A DNA stretch of 64,000 nucleotides from Phorcus lineatus (Eukaryota; Mollusca; Gastropoda; Trochida; Trochidae), in contig OV121089.1 in NCBI GenBank assembly GCA_921293015.1, forward strand, positions 39,294,520-39,358,519, in the 5' to 3' direction. Below are positions 50,271 through 60,672 of this stretch, piece after piece. Made by a program: the position numbers and the translations under genes. Each line of letters begins with the position of its first letter. The stretch's first letter is position 1. The notes under the pieces were generated by a model. The model was not told the origin of the DNA, ran no database searches, and saw nothing but the letters and a program-made list of their open reading frames with translations.

Positions 50271-51048
50271 TTACCATAGAAACGGCTTTTGAAAGAATCT
50301 GAGAACATGCAAAATTGCGGAAAACTTAAACTGGCACGGGATATGTTTCAAGATATTTGTATGTTGCTTAATCGAGACAAAATATCATATGAATCTAGCT
50401 ATGTTCAAATCGCCTATCAAAAGTTGCATCTTTATCTCTTAAAGGCCTGGATAGTTACTTTTTCTTGTTTTTGAGTGTAGTCAAATCGGCAATATGAATG
50501 TTAAGTCGAAATATAATGTCCCATATACATGTTTATTAGTTAATTCAACTTAAATGACCTACTAAGCAATGTATGTCCCCTCAGCTCTGTAGATATATAC
50601 AAGCAGCAACAACATAGAACATAGTTAATAAACACAAATCACTTCCGTGCCATAACGTTTTTTTCAATAAAAAACCCATTTGGTATATATTGTACTTATC
50701 ATTATATATCTTTTTTTATTTTGTAATTGGGCCTAAGACCTATACGTACAGTAATAAGAAAAAACCCTGATTCGTGCCTCCTCGACAGGGCTGTTGCATC
50801 CGAGGGTTTTGAAGCTACGACATGGTGAAGCATTCGATGTACACATCCCTCATTCTTTAAAATCTTTCAACTTAGGGGTCATATGTAACTTGAAACTTTA
50901 AATATGTCTAATTTGACTTTGAAAACATTATCCGTTTATTATATTTCGAACGGTGAAATATGCCGTTTATCGGTGAAAATAAAACCCTCCTTTTCACTGA
51001 ATGAAATACAGATGGTATTCTACTCAGTGAAATGATGCAACAATCTTA

Positions 51049-51078
51049 TGACGTCATGAAACAATTTAATAACGTCAT
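51049..51078. promoter_or_regulatory. CRE-like sites downstream of the N3 exon
   Basis: A palindromic tgacgtca at 51049-51056 followed by aacgtcat at 51071-51078. Confidence 0.3.
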
Positions 51079-51189
51079 GCAACGGCCACGCTAGCGAAGC
51101 GTTTTAGTTTCTCCATTCATATAGTTAGGGTATAGTTTTGGGGTTTTGGGAAACATAATAAATAGAACATTAGACAATTTTTCGTGGAA

Positions 51190-51585
51190 TCAAATGAATA
51201 TCTCATCTCGTGAAAAAGAAAATAATATATTTACACTCGTGGCAACGCGTGGAGGACCTCGAACCATCTGGCTATCTACGTCTTTCTTCATCAGTCCAAC
51301 AGGGGGAGCATGGAATGTCTGTCCGTCAACGTCTCTCTTCATCAGTCCAACAGGGGAACCATGAAATGTCTGTCCGTCAATGTCTCTCTTCATCAGTCCA
51401 ACAGGGGGGCCATGGGATGTCTGTCCGTCAATGTCTCTCTTCATTAGACCAACAGGGGAACCATGAAATGTCTGTCCGTCAATGTCTCTCTTCATCAGTC
51501 CAACAGGGGGAGCATGGAATGTCTGTCCGTCAATGTCTCTCTTTATCAGTCCAACAGGAGGACCATGAAATATCTGTCCGTCACT
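51190..51585 (-). CDS. Repeat exon N3: six 17-residue units ending GLMKR, secreted-peptide precursor type (partial)
   Basis: A minus-strand open frame starting right after a possible acceptor (catggtag|agtgac) and ending in TGA at 51190. It encodes six 51-bp units of the form D-I-D-G-Q-T-F-H-G-S-P-V-G-L-M-K-R; the last unit ends in KK. A non-repeated tail of about 30 residues follows. The GGA(C/T)TGATGAAGAGAG stretch before each cleavage-like site is shared with the last exon of N2, so homology is likely. Cleavage at the dibasic sites would release near-identical acidic peptides. No signal-peptide exon is visible between 51586 and 52971. The exon could be an alternative 3' exon of N1 (the phase agrees), a third gene with an unseen exon 1, or a pseudogene. 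The plus strand is also open because of the repeat. Confidence 0.55.
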   Translation of the reverse strand, partial: SDGQIFHGPPVGLIKRDIDGQTFHAPPVGLMKRDIDGQTFHGSPVGLMKRDIDGQTSHGPPVGLMKRDIDGQTFHGSPVGLMKRDVDGQTFHAPPVGLMKKDVDSQMVRGPPRVATSVNILFSFSRDEIFI

Positions 51586-52754
51586 CTACCATGAAAGTGC
51601 TGGATACTCGATTATGATTGGCTGTTTTGTCCGACTCAGAGGGTATCAATTCACGATTGAAGTTGCTCTGTTTACCCGAAATCAGTTTACAATGTATTAA
51701 TACATACATTGACTTCCGACTATCCGACTGGTAACTTCAGAGTCGATATTCCGCTTGCAAGTGGGATTAATCTCTTTCCAAAAGGAATTAACCGTAATTG
51801 TGTTCGTGTGTTTACACGGAGAGAGAAAATTGTTTTAATTTTATGTCGTATTTTGTACAATATAAGAAGTTTGAGTGAAAAATCATCGTAAACTAAGCTT
51901 TCCGCTACTGGGCATGCAGAAGCGAATACCTTCGAATACGGCAACAAAACAATGACGTCATTTCGCGAGCGCTTCTGACGTCATAAACCCTATTACGACG
52001 TCATAGAGTGGTCTACTGTTAGAGTCATCCATTTGCGTCATGAGGGGGGGTGGGGGGTGTCGCGGTCTTTGTTTGCTATCAAAACAAGATAAAAGGCTTT
52101 TTAAACGATTCGATACTTACATTTGTATCACATACTAGTACGAAACCATTTCGTGAACACGCAGTATTAGGTTTAACTTTGATAACGGTTTAATTTTAGT
52201 TCAATACTATGACGCAAAATCCCCGATGCTGACGAGTTCATGTTTGTCTCCAGAAGTCGGAACATTTTACACTGTGCATTTCGCTATGAAAAAGAGTTCA
52301 GCACTAAAATCGTCATGGTAGAATGGGGATAAACCTAGTGTGTTTGAAAATCAGAGACATGTTATACTGGATTGATAGCGAGTAAATTTTAAATTGTAAC
52401 CTCACGCTATGTTTATCTCCTAACTGGACCTCTTTTTGTATATCGCCCGTAGATACAGTGGCAAGTGTAAACATTTCGGTAAAGCAGTTGTATCTTATGT
52501 TTTGACCAATCATAATTATAACTTGTTTGTAACAGGCACAAGACTGTACCTGCAAAGACCTTTATTTGGCAATTTTGCAAATACCAGAAACACGAAGATA
52601 CAGATTAACAGGGTTACCAAGAAACAAAAATGGCTTATTTAAATTCTTACCATGCAAGAAAATATGATTGTTAGAATACTCAAACAGCATTCACGTCATG
52701 TTTTATGACAATTTTACCTGTTTATCATTGAAAATCCAGCTATCTAGTTTGTTA
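51586..52754. other. Interval between N3 and N1
   Basis: It holds the CRE-like cluster (51953-52003), a G-rich stretch (about 52045-52060) and a TTTATT (52561-52566) that could serve as a minus-strand poly(A) signal for N1. No exon resembling the N1/N2 exons 1 or 2 was found. Confidence 0.4.
51953..52003. promoter_or_regulatory. Cluster of three CRE-like sites upstream of the N3 exon
   Basis: tgacgtca at 51953-51960 and 51976-51983, and cgacgtca at 51996-52003, with a further tgcgtca at 52034-52040. Two are perfect CREB/ATF palindromes and all lie within 90 bp. The cluster is upstream of N3 on the minus strand and could mark a cAMP-responsive promoter; no TATA box or start site was assigned. 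Confidence 0.45.
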
Positions 52755-52839
52755 ATGAATGCTACGTGAGTGAGTGAGTGAGTTATTGTTTAACGCCGCT
52801 TGGGCAATATTTCAGCCATTGGCGGCGATGAATGCTACG
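52755..52839 (-). mobile_element. 61-bp truncated retroposon tail with 12-bp target duplication
   Basis: The 12-mer atgaatgctacg occurs at 52755-52766 and again at 52828-52839. Between them are 61 bp that, on the minus strand, read ...aagcggcgttaaac...taactcactcactcactca. This is the 3' tail of a retroposon ending in a (tcac)n microsatellite. The same tail, on the plus strand, is at 62295-62357. Confidence 0.85.
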
Positions 52840-52971
52840 AGCCCCTGGTTTGATTTCAAGAAAAAAACGTTAGTAAAGTGAATCACTTATTGGTATAAAA
52901 GAAAAATAACAAACAAGTAATGTGTTTTGTATGTAATGGGATTTTCTTTCCAAAGACTATCTGCCATTACA

Positions 52972-54568
52972 CTACAAAAAGTCAGACAGGGCAGTTGCAA
53001 CCTCCTCGACTTCTTTCTTCTCCAAACCATAACCATATGGTTGCTCGGTATCAACTTCTTTCTTCACTAGGCCAGAGTTGAAATTTATCTTGCTTTCCCC
53101 GCTTCTCTTCTCTAATCCATTTCCTGGCATATAATGTATCTCGTTTGCACCGTCTATCTTTTCAAATCCATTTGGATTATTTATCATGTTGTCATCTCCT
53201 CTCTTCGTCAATCCTGGAGTTACAACCTGTTGCTCGGAAGAAATCTTCATTAATAATTATAACTTCTAGGTGTTACAAAATACGCTTTCAAACGACATAA
53301 CATAGATAATTATTTTAAGATTATTGTATAATGTCCATTTAGATAATTTCGATGAATTATTAAAACAATAAATAACCCCTCAATACATATTTGAACAAAA
53401 ATGTTCTGAGTTAATAACATACGTTCTTGACTGATTATCTTTATCCCTTTAGTGTGCATTATAACTATGTTCTTGAAAATCAGTGCAGTGAGAAAACATA
53501 AATGGTTTAGCAAAAGCATATATATTTTTTTATTGTACCGTGATTTTTCGTGAATTTATTATCCACATACACAAGTTTAATTGATTTTCAATGTGTCTAT
53601 TACGAGAACTGTATTTCAAATTAAATTCGTCGACTTACCAGACTCATGTCCATATAACTGTTCTCCAACGCATCCATGGAAACTGAAATAAAACAAAGAA
53701 AATTCAAGTTGATTTGCTTCAGGTAGAATCGATGATTTAAAGAATAAAACTATTTTTTAAATATAATCATATCATGGAAAAAATCAATGTAAAAATTATA
53801 TTGCTGTGCATATAGAAACGCATCCTCTCCTCACGCTGGATATTCAAGTAATGTTTTTCCACGTAACCTCTGTAAAAGTTAATCAGTTGGAAGACAGACA
53901 AACGAGTGTAGAGAGCCGCGGTTACCAACTGTGCATTCGCTCAGTTCTCGTCTTGTAGAGAAGACTGGAGTTCCTTCACCCGTGCGACATAATCATATAT
54001 TTACCAACACAAAATGTCAGCCATCGTTGTGAAATATTTATTTGTTTAGACATAAAGATCACATTCGCGTTCCAAATTTTCAGTGCAAAAGGTTTTGAAA
54101 GAATCGCGGAACCTGGCCAACTATTAACACTTAGAAATAGATAACGAAGGGACGAAGGAACAAGAGGTGGGAACAAAACGAGAAAAAGACTGCATACCTC
54201 CCCTCCCCCGCTGCAATTGCAAGTGAGAGATGTCACCACCATCCCCCTACCCCACTCTCAACGACGGAGAGTGCAAGATCAGGGGGCGTATTTTGGTGTC
54301 AGACCACAACGCCAAAGTTCATTAACACATAGGCGAAGGTTATCTGCTAACAACACGATAAAAATCACCAATAATAAGTCATTTGTTAATGCAGGGTGAT
54401 TTACCTATGTTCCCCCATTGTATGTATGTATTTGTGAATGACCATCTCATGTAAATTATTATTAGATCTGTTGTACAGTAGATAAAAACATCTAAGAAAC
54501 TTACCAGCACAAGCCTGCATCAACAAAACAAATATTCCATAAGACATGTTGACAAAATGTTCACACAT
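52972..54568 (-). CDS. N1: small secreted precursor with dibasic-flanked acidic peptides
   Basis: Three exons with consensus splice sites: 54568-54505, 53682-53639 (44 nt), 53226-52972 (TAG). The product is 120 residues, or 113 if the second ATG (54547) is used; the start is uncertain because a TATA box lies only about 32 bp upstream of the first ATG. Exon 1 encodes a hydrophobic signal peptide (core YGIFVLLMQACA, AxA-type cleavage), exon 2 an acidic spacer (VSMDALENSYMDMSL). Exon 3 encodes segments separated by TKR, EKR, VKK and EKK, most ending in G-L-(T/V/E) before the basic pair. The mature part has no cysteine. This is the layout of a neuropeptide or peptide-hormone precursor: secretion, then proprotein-convertase cleavage. 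No Gly amidation donor is present. N2, in the same orientation about 6 kb upstream, is a paralogue. I do not recognise the family. Confidence 0.8.
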
Positions 54569-54599
54569 ACTGCAATGGGTTTGTGAAAATAACACGCCC

Positions 54600-54607
54600 T
54601 TTATAAA
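54600..54607 (-). promoter_or_regulatory. TATA box of N1
   Basis: TTTATAAA followed on the minus strand by gggcgtgttat, a stretch shared with N2. It lies about 32 bp before the first ATG, giving a very short 5' UTR. Confidence 0.6.
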
Positions 54608-55150
54608 GAGATTTCATTTCTTAAAAAATGACATATAATCAACGCATATGGTTTCAACATTTGAAAATACATGTGCATGCTAATTAGTTTGCGAATTTTA
54701 GCACATGTTAATGATATGTTTGCATTCGTTATTAAATGAAATTCGTGGTAAATCAATGGATCAACAGTTCGAAAAAATTATAATTTCTGAAAACGATTTA
54801 TTACATGTTTCAGTCTATTTCACGCTACTGGTTCCATCATCAGCATATTCTTAACGAAGTTTAAACCAAAGTTTAGATAAAGTTCTGATCAGTATTTGTG
54901 TGTGATTTGTATTTACATTATTTTTAAGATTGAAACCAGGCACGCCATGATGACAACACGATTCGCAACTACTGTATGGGAAGTAGATGTTACATTGACC
55001 AAATACCAGTCGCTAATTTCAGTTAGTGACACTTTCCACATGATTAGTTCGTCTCAAGAGTCATTATAAGTGTATATCTTAAATATTCCTGTTCACTTCA
55101 AACAGTTAAACCATAAGCTCTGTATTCGAGCAACGAGAGCCGAATCGCTT

Positions 55151-55175
55151 TGCGCATGCGTAGTGAACAGGAAGT
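55151..55175 (+). promoter_or_regulatory. NRF-1-like plus ETS-like sites, possible housekeeping promoter
   Basis: tgcgcatgcg (55151-55160, NRF-1 palindrome) is followed by aacaggaagt (55166-55175, ETS core GGAA) and then an ATG at 55187 in an open frame of 48 codons. A donor-like aaag|gtaggt lies near 55345. No downstream exon could be recognised, so the gene, if any, is unidentified. Confidence 0.35.
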
Positions 55176-58100
55176 TTCCGTAAAGCATGGAGGGGTCGTC
55201 TTCGCATGGCCTTCCCTTCTCTCAGAGGAACGATAAGTTGGATTTGACAGCGGATTTATATTCAGGAAAGATTTTACTTACCGATAGATGCTGTCACGGA
55301 TACATGGCAAATTTTACAAAGCTGAAAAGTTAGTCGAAATAAAGGTAGGTCAAGCGCAGGGAATCTTTGCGCACTTGCGCTTGACTCTGAAATAGGACCG
55401 GTATGCCCGTTGTAGGTAGATGATGTAAACAAACCTACGACGGTCATATATTTGGCCTAGGGTCACAGGGGCCACACGTTTAAAGCCTATTTAAGGCAAA
55501 AGACCTAGAAAGCTGAGACCTTGTGTATATACTCCTTTGCTGATGAGGATTCAAACTTATTGATTTTATGACCCTGTGGTCCCTTAAAATGGCCAGAGGA
55601 ACCATGCCCTAAAATCCGGTAAGAGCAAAGGCAATTGGTCTTGAAAGTCTGTACCTGTGTACAGACTCGATACCTGAAGGGGATTCTAATTCGTCGTTGA
55701 TTACCATAAGACCTCTAATAAGGGATACAGGCACCATGCGCTTAACACCTACTTTCAACTTCATTTCCAGATGAGGCCTAGAAAATAAAACTGTGTCGAC
55801 AGGCTCCTTAGCTAATGGAAATTCTTATTTAATGGTGACCATAGGACACCTTCATCTGTTTTCTTCTCTTCTTTTATAAATAAAATGCCTAGAAAGCATA
55901 TATCACGTGTACAGCGTCCTCAGCTGACGTTGATTATAATAAATGGATTTGGCGATCTTGTAGCAGATCATTTTGTGACACTGTGACCATTTACAAAACA
56001 AATTAGCCGAAATTAGATTGCCTGATGAGCGACAGAACCCAAGGCTCTATTTTGTATTCATAAAAGTTCATCATTATTTATTTTACCGTGGGGAAGCCAT
56101 CATTTTAGTTTCGAAATGATTGTTACGAAACATCTGTTTTCTTAAAGATAAATATATATTCTTTCCACCAAATGGTAAGTATCCACTTGCATCTGAGAAT
56201 GAGAAATGTAAGAGACCACCCAACAAAATTCGAAACTCTTACGTTCAGGTGATACTTTAAGGCACAAGAACTGTCTTCTCCAATACCTTTACATGTATAT
56301 ATGTCTACTCTATGGAATGTTATTAATTTAGTATTGTCATATATACCAACTACAGGTCCGACGTCCGTTGTAGTCTATGCATTCTCAAAGAGAGCTCATG
56401 TTCATCAAAACCGAGATTGGTGAATCAATGTAACTTTAGAAAGTTTTGAAGGAACAGCTTGGCTCTTTCTCTATTCTTGCGTCTACGCCTTCTCAGAACT
56501 GAATCGCCGCTAATAAATGATATAATGCCCAAGCGGAACTAACGATAAATCACTCAATCATTCAGAATTGTATTGGCCAAGTTTTCTTGTTATTGCTCCT
56601 GTGTTTTTCGTATCGGTCTAGTTTTCCAAATCATATGGTCTAAGCCGTAGATATTGCATAAGTGCTACACAACTGATCGTTGATAAATAACAATAAATAA
56701 GGTACAATGGAAACTTATCTAACTCCTCTAGATATTCGTTATCTTGGAGCTGTAACTTACAATCTTAGAGAAACAATCTAATATTTTGTCATGCATATCA
56801 TGATATTTCTGTACATAAACTATTTCACGATTTTCATATTATTTTCGAATATTGACTATAATTTTCTTCCCTTTGAGTTTGTAAGATACAATATCATTTC
56901 TTCCCGGACATTTTTTCGAAGATTGCCTTTAATATCATTGTTACTTAACTTAGCCTCCAAGTGTAATTTGCTTCAAAACTTTCAAACATTTGTTTTAAAC
57001 AAGTATGCAATATATTAAACATATATACTTATGTTTTCATATACTTATATGTTTTCGGTATTTTCTATGATGAATTGCCAAGGAGGGATCCAGTTTAGTA
57101 AATTTGATAAAATATAATATCACTGTTTCACGTTAAACTGTCGTTTTGCTTGCATGTAAATATACTGCATATTGACGTTCATTCACTATTACAAGTGAAA
57201 ATAAAAAACTGTGGTGTTTGACATTTTGGCCCTCGATGACCAACAGGAGGTGCAAAAGCATTGCAATGCAAATGGTAGTTATAAATTAGTCGTCACGTCT
57301 GATTTGAATAATCAATGATATTGAACCCTGTTTTCCCTTTGTGATTATGCATCGAAACTGTCACAAATTACATGATTTATACAAGAATGCAACTGAATGC
57401 CACATTAAAATGCATGGCATTTCAATAACACACCCCTTCAACAGCCAACACTCTAATGAGGGAAAGGGATCGGCATCAGTCATTTTGATTGCATATAAGT
57501 ATACCACAAATGACGTTCATTCACGGTTACAAGATCAAAGCTTGTACTCGTCGTCCATATGAAAACATTGTTTAGAAGCAATAAGTCAACACCTTATAGG
57601 TCCTTTGCAAGAACGTGCATTGTCTATGTGTTGTTGACATAACATAAGTGGAAGTTAGAATGTAAATTAGAGTGAACCATTCTCCTTGGTGTATTATAAT
57701 TTCTGTCATAAGAATTCTTTCCATTACCACGATTAAGTGACTTTGAGTATGTTAAAGTTGTTGAAGTTGCAAACGTTGATCGTGGCATAGTGAAGAAATG
57801 TTAGCGGCTGGGTATTATCATATATAGCTCAAAGTTTACGCATATTGACATTATGGTTATGTGGAATCATGGTGTTGATAAAAAAAAACCTCTAAACCCG
57901 CCATGCAAAATATTAGTGATATTGCTTACAAAAGCAGATATAAAGATTAAAGAAATTTTATATCTGAGATTAAAGCTATTAAGATGATATTTTAAAATGC
58001 ATTTTGGGAAGCAACCTGAGCTGCATCTTTATAAGAATCTTTAAAAATATAAGATTGTGGCACGTATAAGGCCAAACAGAAGTCATAATAGATACCTGAG

Positions 58101-58794
58101 GTCACCTTGAACAAGGATTATTGAAGTGAATAACTTTGTACTGTATTTAACATGTTTTATTTTCTGTCAGATTTTTTGGTTTGAAATAGTGTTGGTTAAT
58201 TAAGTTTGAAAGTCTTCAGGTCATTTAATTTTCAGTTTTAAAGGGAAGTAACTGCTGTATGACATAGCTACAGTAGGGTTCAGTGGACACAGGGTATTGG
58301 ACTAAGGGACATATATAACTGGTGTTTTTTTGATGGCTAGTTAGGCCAAAAGCACAAGGTATGTGAGTGGAGGTCATGTACTGCCTGTTTGATGATGAAG
58401 TTGGTGGTTTCTCCACATATTAAAGCTGGTTCCTACACAGAATTTGTAAGTAGTATGCACATACATCATGTACAATATAAAATTAGTATAAATTATTGTT
58501 TATTCTGCCATTTATAAGCTCATGTTGGTCTCAGATAAAAATGTAAACAAATGCTCAATTCTTGCTTAAGTTTTCTCCAACAAGTATTTAAACCTATGTG
58601 AAAGTGTATTTTACAGTAACCTTAATGCAACCTTTGTAAAGCCTGGTTTTTTCTGTTGTGGCTTTCAGCTTGAACCCGTTGAGAAGTAAGGAAATAAATT
58701 ACGGTGTACAAGAAAAGGAATCGTTTGTTGACTTTAACCTAACAAACTTAATAAATATAAAACATAAATAACCAACAGTTCCAGAAGTGGTCTG

Positions 58795-58800
58795 TTTATT
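58795..58800 (-). terminator. Poly(A) signal of N2
   Basis: TTTATT on the plus strand is AATAAA on the minus strand, 50 nt after the N2 stop codon, a typical spacing for a short 3' UTR. Confidence 0.6.
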
Positions 58801-58849
58801 CAGTATTATCCTCCATGATGTTTATCTCCAAAGACATTCTTCCTTTATA

Positions 58850-60630
58850 CTAAGGCTCGAACATATCAGGCAGGGCAGTTGCCTCCTCCCTGACTTCTCT
58901 CTCCTCCAATTCATAACTATAGGGTTGCTCGTCGTCAACTCCTTTTTTCACTAGACCACCGTCATAATTCATCTTGCTCTCATCGCCTCTCTTCATCAAT
59001 CCAGAGACATAATTTTGCTGATTTTCTTCCGTTCGCTTTGTCAATCCAGGATTATCTACTTTATCACCGCCTCTCTTCGTCAATCCAGCGGTTACAACCT
59101 GTTTTTGAAAAAAAACAACTTCATAAATAATAATAACATGTTAATGGAACAAATTTTAACTTTCATATGACATATCTGAGGTTATTACATTCATTTTTAA
59201 TGTGACCCCTTAATTTATATTTGAACAAATCTTTGGTTGGTATAGTTACACCTGCAAATGCAATAATAAAAAGCCTCATATAAATGGCGTTAAATCAATT
59301 TTACAAGAAACTTACACCATTAGTAAGCAGCGTCTCTACACTGATTGTAGATACGAGAAATTCATTTCTTTCTGGTCTTCATGCCACAGCCTTTTTACAT
59401 GATATTTTTTCTTGCCACTAACATGCAATATTGAAATGAACATGAAAAACTGAACTGTATTATCGATTTGACACCTATATCTATGTACTCTGTATATCAT
59501 GTGTGTATATTATATGTACTTAATTATATGTAAAGATTGACTATCTTTATCACTTGTATGTGTATTATAATTATGTTCTTTGAAATCTACTCTTACTGCT
59601 AGTATCTTAGCGCATGCAGTTAACGCATAATTTTTCATGAATATATTATCCCATTTAAAAGTTTAATCAATTGTCAAAATGTTGCGTTTTACATGATCTG
59701 TGTTGCAAATCAAAATCGTTGACTTACCAGACTCATGTCCATATAATTGTTCTCAAAAGCATCCATGGAAACTTAAAAGAAATAAAAACAATTCAAGTTG
59801 ATTTGTTTCAGGTAGAATCCAGGATTTCAAGATAATAACTATTTTGGTATTTAATCATATCACGGGGGAAAATACAAATACTATAATGCTGTGCCCATAG
59901 GAACACATTCTTTCCTTACAGTGAATACCGAACTCATGTTTTCCTACGTAACCTCTGTAAAAGTTAAGCAGTTTAAGACAGACAAATGCAGAAAGCCGCT
60001 GTTACAAATTTTTGGATTCGGTCAGTTCTCGTCTTGTAGAGGAGACTGGGGTTCCTTCACCGATATAATCATATATCTACCAACACAGAATGTCAGCCTT
60101 CTTTGAAAAAAATATCTAATTGTATAGACATAAAGATCACATTCGGGTTCCAAATTTTTATTGCCAAATGTTTTGAAAGAATCACGTGGCCAACTTTTAG
60201 TAGAGGAAATATATAACGAAGAGACGAAGGAAAGTGCAAGATAAGGGGACGTATATTGGTGCCAGCTCACACCGCCAAAGTTCATCAATACATAGGCGCG
60301 GGAACTGGGATACCAAAACAGAGATTATAACGCATAGCTTCAATACCTGCTTGACGATTGATAAATTTTGCCACCCCCATCTCCCGCTTACAAGTGAGAG
60401 ATCTGCCCTCAACACAATAAGCGTAAACAAAAAAAGTCATTTTGTTGATGCGGCTGATTTACCTATGTTCCCCCGTTGTATATATGTGATTGTGAATGAC
60501 TTATCACACGTAAATTAATACAAGATCTGTAGCACAGTAGATAAAAACAACATCTGAGAAACTTACCAGCACAAGCCAGCATCAACAAAACAATTCTTCC
60601 ATAAGACATGTTGACAAAATGTTCACACAT
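58850..60630 (-). CDS. N2: small secreted precursor with dibasic-flanked acidic peptides, paralogue of N1
   Basis: Exons 60630-60567, 59771-59728 (44 nt) and 59098-58850 (TAG), with the same phases as N1. The product is 118 residues (111 from the second ATG, 60609). The signal peptide core is YGRIVLLMLACA, and exon 2 gives VSMDAFENNYMDMSL, 13 of 15 identical to N1. Exon 3 carries segments ending GLT-KR (twice), GLM-KR and GLV-KK. A final segment SYELEERE has lost the dibasic site that N1 keeps (GLEKKE). Expected products are secreted acidic peptides of roughly 11-22 residues. The exon 3 difference from N1 includes loss and gain of whole peptide units, as often seen in peptide precursors. Poly(A) signal at 58795. 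The function is unknown, and the repeated, cysteine-free design argues against a disulfide-rich toxin. Confidence 0.8.
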
Positions 60631-60661
60631 ACTACAATGGGTTTGTGATAATAACACGCCC

Positions 60662-60672
60662 TTTAATAAATA
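60662..60672 (-). promoter_or_regulatory. TATA-like element of N2
   Basis: On the minus strand it reads tatttattaaag followed by ggcgtgttat, at nearly the same distance from the first ATG as the N1 TATA box. It is weaker than TATAAA. Confidence 0.4.

Larger units (their letters stand above)
48208..51189. other. Interval between the zinc-finger gene and the peptide-precursor cluster
   Basis: No gene is supported. It contains CRE-like sites near 50240-50270 and 51049-51078. The rest is AT-rich sequence without recognisable repeats. Confidence 0.4.
54608..58849. other. Interval between N1 and N2
   Basis: 54608-55098 is the N1 upstream flank and is homologous to 60673-61248 (shared ctggttccatcatcag and attcctgttc text). 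A promoter-like NRF-1/ETS pair is at 55151-55175. The rest, to 58849, is AT-rich sequence without a supported gene. Confidence 0.45.

Noticed and set aside
51210-51617. Plus-strand open frame of about 135 codons with repeated SSSVQQG...MSVRQ units
   Set aside because: It is the antisense of the N3 repeat; a 51-bp unit keeps both strands open. Only the minus strand shows dibasic sites and nucleotide similarity to N1/N2.
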